Assembly (NCBI GenBank): GCA_902803455.1
Contig: CADCQC010000331.1
Span: 1-12,354, forward strand
DNA: 12,354 nt
From: an uncultured Prevotellaceae bacterium
GTDB taxonomy: Bacteria; Bacteroidota; Bacteroidia; Bacteroidales; Bacteroidaceae
Reading direction: 5' to 3'
Part shown: positions 1-5,542 of the stretch, in pieces
How positions within the stretch are numbered: the stretch's first letter is position 1
Layout: every line of letters begins with the position of its first letter
The notes under the pieces: generated by a model
The model's database searches: none
What the model was told of the DNA's origin: nothing
Seen by the model: the letters and a program-made list of their open reading frames with translations, nothing else
Made by a program: the position numbers and the translations under genes

Positions 1-3
1 AAG

Positions 4-67
4 GAGGAGCGAGAAAAAGGGAGGAGCGAGAAAAAGACGGAGGGAGATAAAGACGGAGGGAGATAAA
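4..67. repeat. purine-rich short tandem repeats
   Basis: Two adjoining direct repeats are visible. The 10-mer GAGGAGCGAG followed by an A5 run occurs at 4-18 and 21-35 (period 17), and GACGGAGGGAGATAAA occurs at 36-51 and 52-67 (period 16, identical copies). The plus strand is almost purely G/A here. A related string, GACGGAGAGATGACAAAG, lies at 4843-4860 at the edge of another intergenic repeat, so this looks like a dispersed family in the genome. No function can be read from the sequence. Confidence 0.75.
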
Positions 68-76
68 GGGCGGAGC

Positions 77-134
77 AAAAAAAATGACCCCCGCCAATTC
101 CTGCACCTCACGGTGGAGGAATTTTCGGGTGTCA
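77..134 (-). terminator. strong intrinsic terminator-like hairpin, leftward
   Basis: A long imperfect inverted repeat spans 85-134. The inner arms are AATTCCTGCACC (96-107) and GGTGGAGGAATT (112-123), with one mismatch and a TCAC loop. The outer arms are TGACCCCCG (85-93) and CGGGTGTCA (126-134), with one mismatch, separated from the inner arms by CC and TT. On the minus strand the hairpin is followed directly by an eight-T tract (84-77), the arrangement of a rho-independent terminator for leftward transcription. On the plus strand no T-tract follows. No protein gene on the minus strand ends here, so it would terminate a non-coding or unannotated transcript. Confidence 0.7.
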
Positions 135-301
135 CAGAATTAAAAGATCAGCATTGAAAATTTTTCCTTTAGATTATACCCTGAAACTAACACTCAAATT
201 ATCCTGTCGAGTAAAATAGAATTTATCTATGAGAATTTATTATGTTTAGACCGATTAAAAGTATGTTTGACCGCAGTGTAGTTCTACATAGGAATAACAT
301 C

Positions 302-373
302 ATGCCTGAAATAGCCATGCATGCCTATACATCCGCACCGGCTTATGTATGCAATCGTCGATATCGCAAATGA
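302..373 (+). CDS. possible 23-residue small ORF
   Basis: An ATG at 302-304 opens 23 codons ending in TGA at 371-373. It follows an AGGA about nine bases upstream and a promoter-like TATGTTTG (262-269) whose upstream TTTG is poor. The peptide ends in the basic stretch CNRRYRK. I do not recognise it. The same DNA is inside the candidate leftward RNA, so it may be coincidental. It is listed only because it has both a promoter-like and a ribosome-binding-like sequence upstream. Confidence 0.15.
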   Translation: MPEIAMHAYTSAPAYVCNRRYRK

Positions 374-448
374 CGGATGGAGACAACTCCCTTCATCACG
401 CACAATAAAGAATCCAAAGCTGTGTTTATTCCTCAATCAATTATGCTG

Positions 449-480
449 CAAAAATAGCATTTTTTGATGAACATTGCAAA
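449..480 (-). promoter_or_regulatory. Bacteroidota-type promoter, leftward
   Basis: The plus strand reads CAAAAATA at 449-456 and CAAA at 477-480. On the minus strand this is TTTG, a 20-bp spacer, then TATTTTTG, matching the Bacteroidota consensus TTTG-N19-21-TAnnTTTG at every defined base. It points into the gene-free stretch to its left. The surrounding DNA is A-rich, so a chance match is possible. Confidence 0.5.
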
Positions 481-567
481 AAAAAATGAAAGAAAATGTC
501 ATTTTGGTTAAAAAAATGTAGAACAATTCCGATAAAAAAATGAAAACAACGGCAAATACAGCATAAA

Positions 568-599
568 TTTGTTTTTTTGATGATAAATCGCTACATTTG
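568..599 (+). promoter_or_regulatory. promoter of the PafA-like phosphatase gene
   Basis: TTTG at 568-571, a 20-bp spacer and TACATTTG at 592-599 form a full match to the Bacteroidota housekeeping promoter. Transcription would start near 606. That leaves a leader of about 60 bases before the chosen ATG at 669. A second TAnnTTTG (TAAATTTG, 564-571) overlaps the -33 box but has no good upstream TTTG. Confidence 0.7.
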
Positions 600-668
600 T
601 AACGAAAAAATGGAAACCATGTGATCTTCACTTTTATCCATCTAAAACCATCATCAAAACACGATATT

Positions 669-2159
669 ATGAGAAAAACAATGTTAACACTGATACTCTC
701 ACTTGCCATGTCATGGGCATGGGGAGCAGGTATCGAACGACCGAAACTGGTGGTAGGCATCGCAGTAGACCAAATGCGCTGGGACTATCTCTACTACTAT
801 TATGACAAATATGGCGAAGGAGGCCTGAAGCGCCTGTTGAATGAAGGATTCAGTTGCGAGAACACGATGATCAATTATATCCCCACGGTGACAGCCATCG
901 GCCACAGCAGCATGTGGACAGGATCGGTGCCCGCTTTCACCGGAATCGCCGGCAACAATTTTATCCTTAATGGCAAGAACGTGACAAGTGTGACCGACAC
1001 GACCGTACACTCGGTAGGCAGTGATGTGGCCAACCGCGCAGGGAAAGCCTCTCCCCGCAACCTGCTTGCCAACACGATAGGCGACCAGTTGAAACTGGCC
1101 ACCGACTTCAAATCGAAGGTGATGAGCGTCGCCATCAAAGACCGTGCCTCCATTCTCCCAGGCGGTCACGCTGCAGACGCAGCCTTCTGGTGGGACGCCA
1201 AAGCCGGCAACTTCATCACCAGCACGTATTACGTTGACCGTCTGCCCTTCTGGATGGAGAAATTCAACCGAGAGAACCACACCCAACCCGGATTTGACCT
1301 GAACACCTCCAACCAAGGTGTGACGATGACCTTCAAGATGGCCGCAGAAATCGTGATGAGAGAGCATCTGGGTCACCATGAGCAGACCGACCTGCTTGCC
1401 ATGAGCGTCTCCTCCACCGATGCCATCGGCCACACCTACAGCACCCGCGGTAAAGAGAACTACGAAGTGTATATGCAACTGGACAAGGAACTGGCCAATT
1501 TTCTCCGTATGCTCGACAAAGAGGTAGGCAGCGGCAACTACCTTCTGTTTCTCTCTGCCGACCATGGTGCCGTGCACAACGGTAATTTCCTTAACAGCCA
1601 CCATCTGCCAGGCGGCGGTTACGACTCCGGACCCATCGTCAATGGTCTGAACGACTTTCTCGGCAAGCGTTTCGGTGCAGAGGGGAAATATGTGAAGACC
1701 GCCATGGACTGTCGCATCTATCTGGATCATGACTTCATCGACGGCCATGGTCTGAATCTCGACGTGGTGAAGCAAGAAGCCGTCTCCTGGCTCCGTAAGG
1801 ACCCGCAATTTGCCTATGTTGCCGATTATGATGCCGTGGGCAGCGAAAGCATTCCACAATTTCTGCGTGAGCGCATCATCAACGGCCGCAACCGTCACCG
1901 TAGTGGTGACCTCGTGGTGATTCTCCAGGGCAGTCACATGCACGGGAAAGTAGGCCCCGACTACAAAGGCACCTCACATGGCACATGGAACCCTGACGAC
2001 TCTCACATCCCACTGCTCTTCATGGGCTGGAAGGTGAAAAAAGGCAGTACCAACCGTCCGGTGTTCATGACCGACATTGCCCCTACGGTATGTGCCATGC
2101 TGCATATCCAGATGCCCGACTGCTGCATTGGCAATGCCATTGAGGAAGTTTGGAAATAG
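669..2159 (+). CDS. PafA-like secreted alkaline phosphatase
   Basis: This gene encodes a 496-residue phosphomonoesterase of the alkaline phosphatase superfamily, probably periplasmic, releasing phosphate from organic phosphate esters. The start at 669 is preferred over the in-frame ATG at 621 because it puts a signal peptide (MRKTMLTLILSLAMSWAWGA) at the N-terminus. The active-site residues match the PafA pattern. Metal ligands would be D34 (AVDQMRWDY), D251 and H255 (STDAIGH), D298 and H299 (SADHG) and H437 (GTSHGTW). The nucleophile is T75 in PTVTAIGH, N96 follows 21 residues later, and K157/R159 sit in IKDR, as in PafA. The K-x-R pair favours monoesterase over phosphodiesterase activity. 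Length is slightly shorter than PafA. It has its own promoter and converges on the next gene with a 20-bp gap. Substrate is not known from sequence. Confidence 0.9.
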   Translation: MRKTMLTLILSLAMSWAWGAGIERPKLVVGIAVDQMRWDYLYYYYDKYGEGGLKRLLNEGFSCENTMINYIPTVTAIGHSSMWTGSVPAFTGIAGNNFILNGKNVTSVTDTTVHSVGSDVANRAGKASPRNLLANTIGDQLKLATDFKSKVMSVAIKDRASILPGGHAADAAFWWDAKAGNFITSTYYVDRLPFWMEKFNRENHTQPGFDLNTSNQGVTMTFKMAAEIVMREHLGHHEQTDLLAMSVSSTDAIGHTYSTRGKENYEVYMQLDKELANFLRMLDKEVGSGNYLLFLSADHGAVHNGNFLNSHHLPGGGYDSGPIVNGLNDFLGKRFGAEGKYVKTAMDCRIYLDHDFIDGHGLNLDVVKQEAVSWLRKDPQFAYVADYDAVGSESIPQFLRERIINGRNRHRSGDLVVILQGSHMHGKVGPDYKGTSHGTWNPDDSHIPLLFMGWKVKKGSTNRPVFMTDIAPTVCAMLHIQMPDCCIGNAIEEVWK

Positions 2160-2161
2160 AC

Positions 2162-2181
2162 GGTGGCGATTCCACCTTATT
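2162..2181 (+). terminator. weak hairpin between convergent genes
   Basis: GGTGG (2162-2166), a five-base loop CGATT and CCACC (2172-2176) form a 5-bp stem in the 20-bp gap between the convergent phosphatase and glycosyltransferase genes. It is followed by TTATT on the plus strand and by GTCTATTT on the minus strand. Neither T-tract is good, so this is at best a weak bidirectional terminator. Confidence 0.3.
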
Positions 2182-3202
2182 AAAAAAGCGGCAAATCTGA
2201 GAAGTGTTTTCTCCGCCTGAAATAATACTGCCAGAGCAAAGAAAAACCAGCCTGCTGTGCCACCTTTCCGGTGGCAGGGCTTTTTTGTATGCGCTCACGG
2301 TCGGCCTTGAACTGCGGCAGCCATTTCTTAAACGCCCTCCTGGCCTGGAAGATGGCCTTGCAATCGCCCCAGTTGCGGTTGACGATCAGCGTCTCAAACG
2401 CCGCCACATAATCAAGAACCCATCTCATTCTCATCACATAGCCCAACTCCTCATCCGGCAAGTTTTTATAGAGCATGGTCAGGTTGTTGCGGAAATTGAG
2501 AAATGTCTTCCTCGGATTTCCTTTCGGCAACGTGCCGCCCCCCAGGTGATAGACATGGCTCTCGGGCAGGCAGAAGATCTTGCGTCCTTGGATGTGAAGC
2601 CTCCAGCACATATCGATCTCCTCATTATGGGCAAAGAATCTGGCGTCGAGTGCTCCACAGCTCCAATAGTCAGATGCTCTGATGAAAAGACAAGCCCCTG
2701 TGGCCCACAAGATTTCCTTTGGGGCATCATATTGTCCGTGGTCCTTCTCCACCACCTCAAAAATTCTTCCACGACAGAAAGGGTAACCAAAGCGGTCGAT
2801 AAAGCCACCCGACGCGCCAGCATACTCAAAGGATCCTCTATCGGTATCCGACAGCAGTTTGGGTTGACAAGCCGCCACCTCCTGATGCTGGTCCATGAAA
2901 CTGATAAGCGGAACGAGCCAATGAGGGGTCACCTCCACATCCGAGTTGAGCAAGACGAAATATTCCGCCTCTATCTGTCGGAACGCCTTGTTGTACCCCT
3001 CTGCGAAGCCCCAGTTTTTTTCCAGTTGGATGGTTCTTACCTGCGGGAAATACTCCTGCAGGAACTCGATGGAACCATCCGTTGAGGCATTGTCGGCCAC
3101 ATAGACCGTGGCCTCTTCAGAACAAGTGACGACCGAATGGAGATAATGCTCCATCATCCGTTTCCCGTTCCAGTTGAGAATGACCACCGCCACCTTATCC
3201 AT
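2180..3202 (-). CDS. family 2 glycosyltransferase
   Basis: This 340-residue protein transfers a sugar from a nucleotide-activated donor, probably in the cytoplasm or at the inner membrane face, to a surface polysaccharide or lipid-linked acceptor. The GT-A fold signatures appear in order: VVILNWNG (residues 6-13), DNASTDGS (37-44), the metal-binding NSDVE (86-90) and the late acidic motif HNEEIDMCWR (192-201). This pattern is that of the rhamnosyltransferase-like GT2 branch. The C-terminal 90 residues are basic and aromatic, with no clear transmembrane helix, suggesting peripheral membrane contact. Its ATG overlaps the mtaB stop by 8 bp (ATGGATAA), so translation is probably coupled to mtaB. 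Donor and acceptor cannot be told from sequence. Confidence 0.88.
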   Translation of the reverse strand: MDKVAVVILNWNGKRMMEHYLHSVVTCSEEATVYVADNASTDGSIEFLQEYFPQVRTIQLEKNWGFAEGYNKAFRQIEAEYFVLLNSDVEVTPHWLVPLISFMDQHQEVAACQPKLLSDTDRGSFEYAGASGGFIDRFGYPFCRGRIFEVVEKDHGQYDAPKEILWATGACLFIRASDYWSCGALDARFFAHNEEIDMCWRLHIQGRKIFCLPESHVYHLGGGTLPKGNPRKTFLNFRNNLTMLYKNLPDEELGYVMRMRWVLDYVAAFETLIVNRNWGDCKAIFQARRAFKKWLPQFKADRERIQKSPATGKVAQQAGFSLLWQYYFRRRKHFSDLPLF

Positions 3203-4550
3203 ACAGCTCCTCCTTTATCGTTGCCATGAGCGCCGTCGCATCATGATTGAATCCAGCCATCTTTACGACGACCAGTTGGTTGTCGAGTTCAGGACGAGCC
3301 GCCTCTGCCGGCAGTTCCACCCTTATATAATTCCTTGTAAAGCCATGCATGGCCTTTCCTCTCGATGCTTTCTCAAAGAGCACCTCCGCCTCTCGGCCTA
3401 TCCAGCGCTCATAAAATGAACGCGTCTTCTCCTCCGAGAGTTTCAACAAGGCAGCCGACCTGCGTTTCTTCTCCTTCTCCTCCACCACCAAGGGAATCCT
3501 CAGCGCCGTGGTTCCCGGACGCTCAGAATAAGGGAACACATGGAGTTGTGAGATATCGAGTGACTGCAAAAAATCATAGGACTGCTGGAAATGCTCCGGT
3601 GTCTCCCCTCTCATGCCCACGATCACATCGACACCGATGAAAGCATCGGGAATGAGCGTCTTGATCAGTTCCACCTTTCTTTTAAAAAGCGCCGTGTCAT
3701 ACCGCCGGTGCATGAGCCGCAACACCTCATCGGCTCCACTCTGCAAGGGGATATGGAAATGAGGCATGAATGCCCTGCTCTGAGCACAGAAGGCAATGAG
3801 TTCGTCGGAGATCAGATCAGGTTCCAGGCTGCTGATGCGATAGCGTTCGATCCCCTCCACCTGATCAAGTTGTCTGACCAGATCGACAAAGCGCTCACCG
3901 GTATGTTTTCCGAAATCCCCGATGTTGACCCCTGTGATCACGATCTCCTTCCCCCCCTCACTGGCAGCCAGACGAGCCTGACTTACCAGAGAGTCGATAG
4001 ACGGGCTCCGGCTGAATCCCCTGGCATAAGGAATCGTGCAATAGGTACAGAAATAGTCGCACCCGTCCTGCACTTTCAGGAAAAAGCGGGTGCGGTTGCC
4101 ACGGGAGCAACTGGGTACGAACGACCGGATATCTTTTGTCGCGACGGTATGGTGCTCATGCAGCGAAGCCTGTTTTCTCTCCCCGCTCCATTTTTGGGAG
4201 AGGAAATCCAGCAATTGGGCTTTCTCGTTGGTACCAAGCACCAGATCGACGCCCTCGATCTGACTGACCTTCTCGGGTGCCAACTGCGCATAGCAACCTG
4301 TCACAACGACAAAGGCGCCCGGATGCTTCCTCACCATGCGATGGATGGCCTGTCGGCATTTATGGTCAGCCACATCAGTCACCGAACAAGTATTGATGAG
4401 GCAGAGGTCAGCCGTCTCCCCCTCTTTGACGGGAGTGACTCCCCATTCGGCGAGAAGACGAGCGAAGGTAGATGTCTCAGAGAAATTGAGTTTGCATCCT
4501 AATGTGAAGAAAGCGGCTTTCTTTCCTTGGAAAGCAGAGGAATTGATCAT
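3195..4550 (-). CDS. mtaB: tRNA t6A37 methylthiotransferase MtaB
   Basis: The 451-residue radical-SAM enzyme adds a methylthio group to N6-threonylcarbamoyladenosine at position 37 of ANN-decoding tRNAs. The N-terminal domain carries the three cysteines of the auxiliary Fe-S cluster: C19 (LGCKLN), C55 (NTCSVTD) and C86 (TGCYAQ). The radical-SAM domain has C164, C168 and C171 in CDYFCTYC, followed by IPYARG. A C-terminal TRAM-like region (about 385-448) would bind tRNA. LGCKLN and PYARGFSRS fit MtaB rather than MiaB or RimO, and length is normal for MtaB. The leader is A/T-rich with no Shine-Dalgarno sequence; a TATCTTTG box lies about 95 bp upstream. It is the first gene of a two-gene unit with the overlapping glycosyltransferase. 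Confidence 0.92.
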   Translation of the reverse strand: MINSSAFQGKKAAFFTLGCKLNFSETSTFARLLAEWGVTPVKEGETADLCLINTCSVTDVADHKCRQAIHRMVRKHPGAFVVVTGCYAQLAPEKVSQIEGVDLVLGTNEKAQLLDFLSQKWSGERKQASLHEHHTVATKDIRSFVPSCSRGNRTRFFLKVQDGCDYFCTYCTIPYARGFSRSPSIDSLVSQARLAASEGGKEIVITGVNIGDFGKHTGERFVDLVRQLDQVEGIERYRISSLEPDLISDELIAFCAQSRAFMPHFHIPLQSGADEVLRLMHRRYDTALFKRKVELIKTLIPDAFIGVDVIVGMRGETPEHFQQSYDFLQSLDISQLHVFPYSERPGTTALRIPLVVEEKEKKRRSAALLKLSEEKTRSFYERWIGREAEVLFEKASRGKAMHGFTRNYIRVELPAEAARPELDNQLVVVKMAGFNHDATALMATIKEELYG

Positions 4551-4586
4551 AATTCATCAAAAGATTTGTTATGAGCCATGTGGCGA

Positions 4587-4651
4587 CTGCAAAAAGACGG
4601 TTGATGTCTGATAACTTGCAGGATCTTTACAAAATCTGTTATGCAAAGATA
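4587..4651 (-). promoter_or_regulatory. mtaB promoter box and leader hairpin
   Basis: CAAAGATA at 4644-4651 reads TATCTTTG on the minus strand, a match to the Bacteroidota -7 box, giving a start near 4637 and a leader of about 87 bases. The -33 box is not recognisable at the right spacing. Within the leader, CTGCAA (4587-4592) pairs with TTGCAG (4616-4621), enclosing a smaller AGAC/GTCT stem (4595-4598 with 4606-4609). It could be a regulatory structure, but stems this short occur by chance. Confidence 0.4.
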
Positions 4652-4737
4652 ATACAAATAGTTTGAAAACACGATAGTAGAGCAAGAGAAATCATTTTGT
4701 GAGATGATAAAAAGATGAATTGTGTTGCGTTAATAAC

Positions 4738-4836
4738 GCAACATACAGGACGGGGGATGAAGCAACATACAGAACGGGGGGATGAAACAACATACGGAAC
4801 GAGTGGATGAAGCAACAAGCGGAACGGGTGGATGAA
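4738..4836. repeat. 25-bp tandem repeat, four degenerate copies
   Basis: Four adjacent units begin at 4738 (24 bp), 4762, 4787 and 4812 (25 bp each). Each has the form (G/A)CAACAtaCrGaACGgGtGGATGAA, with a few substitutions per copy. A degraded fifth unit continues to about 4860 and contains GACGGAGAGATGACAAAG, similar to the repeats at 36-67. There are no spacers, so it is not a CRISPR array. It lies upstream of both divergent promoters and is more GC-rich than the DNA around it. Confidence 0.8.
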
Positions 4837-5039
4837 GAATAGACGGAGAGATGACAAAGGGAAAGACTGGTGCTGAAAAAGCGGGAAAAAGGCAGTTTTT
4901 CGAAAGTTGTGTGGGTACACAAAAATAATTAAATTTTATTAACAAATCGCATTTCGCTCATTATCAGCACTTTATAAAAATGTTACAAATCTGTCTAAAA
5001 AAAAAGCAGAAAAAATGATTATGAATCAAAAATTATGTA

Positions 5040-5047
5040 TACCTTTG
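5040..5047 (+). promoter_or_regulatory. -7 box of the small lipoprotein gene
   Basis: TACCTTTG matches TAnnTTTG. It lies about 52 bases before the chosen ATG and predicts a start near 5054. The -33 region (about 5016-5020) has only a poor TTTG-like sequence. It is downstream of an AT-rich stretch, as is common for strong promoters in this phylum. Confidence 0.5.
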
Positions 5048-5099
5048 CCACGTTTTAATAAGCAAATGATTGTTTTACAGTTTTAAAAAAGCAAAGAAA

Positions 5100-5330
5100 A
5101 TGAAAAAGATTACTATGTTCATGGCTACTGCAGCTATCGCTTTTGCCTTCGCTGCTTGCACAGAAAACAAACCTGCTGAGGCTACTACCGTAGAGGAAGC
5201 TGCTCCTACTGTTGAGGAAGTTACTGACAGCGCTGCTGCTGCTGTTGAGGAAGTTGCTGACAGTGCTGCTGCTGCCGTTGAGGAAGTTGCTGATAGCGCT
5301 GCTGCTGCCGTTGAGGAAGCTGCAAAATAA
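5100..5330 (+). CDS. small Ala/Glu-rich lipoprotein with 11-residue repeats
   Basis: This encodes a 76-residue predicted lipoprotein. The ATG at 5100 is chosen over the one at 5070 because MKKITMFMATAAIAFAFAAC then gives a clean lipoprotein signal peptide, with the lipidated cysteine at C20. After a short linker, VEEVxDSAAAA is repeated three times (residues 38-48, 49-59, 60-70) and ends in the partial copy VEEAAK. The 33-bp units are nearly identical in DNA. The 11-residue (hendecad) spacing and the Ala/Glu/Val content predict a long straight helix or coiled coil. Small size, lipid anchor, helical body and a C-terminal lysine recall the layout of Braun's lipoprotein, but there is no sequence evidence of homology. 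It stands alone, with its own promoter box and terminator, which suggests an abundant monocistronic mRNA. Confidence 0.8.
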   Translation: MKKITMFMATAAIAFAFAACTENKPAEATTVEEAAPTVEEVTDSAAAAVEEVADSAAAAVEEVADSAAAAVEEAAK

Positions 5331-5349
5331 GCCACGAACAAGACAAGCT

Positions 5350-5384
5350 AATCGTCGGGTCGAGAGATCCGGCGATTTTTTTTT
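5350..5384 (+). terminator. rho-independent terminator of the small lipoprotein gene
   Basis: AATCGTCGGGT (5350-5360) and ATCCGGCGATT (5367-5377) pair over 11 bp, including two G-U pairs, around the loop CGAGAG. A run of nine T (5376-5384) follows. It starts 20 bp after the stop codon and insulates the next gene. Confidence 0.9.
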
Positions 5385-5418
5385 GTCATATCAAATGATC
5401 GCTATTTCATTTTTTTCA

Positions 5419-5499
5419 ATTGTTTTTTCTATTCTTTCGATTGTTTTTTGATTCTTTTGATTGTTTTTCTATTCTTTTTGTCGTATTTCAATTCTTTTT
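5419..5499. repeat. T-rich 20-21 bp repeats in front of the TPM gene
   Basis: Units beginning ATTGTTTTT and ending CTTTTG-like run at 5419-5439, 5440-5459 and 5460-5480, with a degraded fourth to 5499. The third unit supplies the TTTG (5477-5480) used as the -33 box of the downstream promoter. Earlier units contain similar CTTTCG or CTTTTG ends. Confidence 0.65.
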
Positions 5500-5509
5500 A
5501 TTACTTTTG
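5477..5509 (+). promoter_or_regulatory. promoter of the TPM-domain gene
   Basis: TTTG (5477-5480), a 21-bp spacer and TACTTTTG (5502-5509) match the Bacteroidota consensus at every defined base. The predicted start is near 5516, giving a leader of about 27 bases before the ATG at 5543. The -33 box lies in the last complete unit of a T-rich repeat. Confidence 0.7.
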
Positions 5510-5542
5510 CGAAAGTGAGGCAAAAGTCTCCGTCATCCTATT

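Larger units (their letters stand above)
77..443 (-). ncRNA. candidate leftward non-coding transcript
   Basis: No convincing protein gene is seen in this stretch, yet it is bounded by transcription signals facing the same way. A minus-strand promoter lies at 480-449 (TTTG, 20-bp spacer, TATTTTTG), which predicts a start near 443, and a strong hairpin plus T8 lies at 134-77. The implied RNA is about 365 nt. It contains one 17-codon ATG frame (396-343), too short to trust as a gene. I see no tmRNA, RNase P or tRNA signature in it. A competing possibility is a plus-strand transcript starting near 276. The existence of the transcript is inferred; only the two signals are seen. Confidence 0.4.
4551..5099. 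other. divergent intergenic region without a gene
   Basis: This stretch separates mtaB (minus) from the small lipoprotein gene (plus). From left to right it holds the mtaB leader and -7 box (to 4651), a 25-bp tandem repeat (4738-4836) with a degenerate tail to 4860, a G/A-rich piece to about 4900, and an AT-rich stretch (4920-5040) ending in the plus-strand promoter box. Short open frames on the minus strand across the repeat are out of phase with its 25-bp period and look non-coding. No RNA gene is recognised. Confidence 0.6.

Noticed and set aside
2..157. Plus-strand frame open from the left edge to a TGA at 155-157
   Set aside because: The first half is low-complexity Arg/Lys/Glu/Gly from the repeats and the rest runs through the hairpin. 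The tail of a gene cut by the left edge cannot be fully excluded, but nothing supports it.
443..465. Hairpin ATGCT/AGCAT followed by six T on the plus strand
   Set aside because: The stem is only 5 bp with an 8-base loop, and the same bases form the minus-strand promoter box; weak as a terminator.
711..1943. 410-codon open frame antisense to the phosphatase gene
   Set aside because: It is a shadow of the real gene's codon use. The translation is low in recognisable motifs, while the sense strand has a complete active site.
2204..3085. 293-codon plus-strand frame opposite the glycosyltransferase
   Set aside because: The minus strand has clear GT2 motifs; the plus frame has no family features and no promoter.
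3591..4502. 303-codon plus-strand frame opposite mtaB
   Set aside because: All six cluster cysteines and the radical-SAM motif are on the minus strand; the plus frame is a shadow.
4738..4836. CRISPR-like appearance of the regular repeats
   Set aside because: Units are directly adjacent with no unique spacers, they are degenerate, and no cas genes are nearby.
5212..5451. Leu/Arg-rich repeat peptide in the +1 frame of the small lipoprotein gene
   Set aside because: It starts at TTG and only reflects the 33-bp repeat read out of frame; it runs on through the terminator hairpin.
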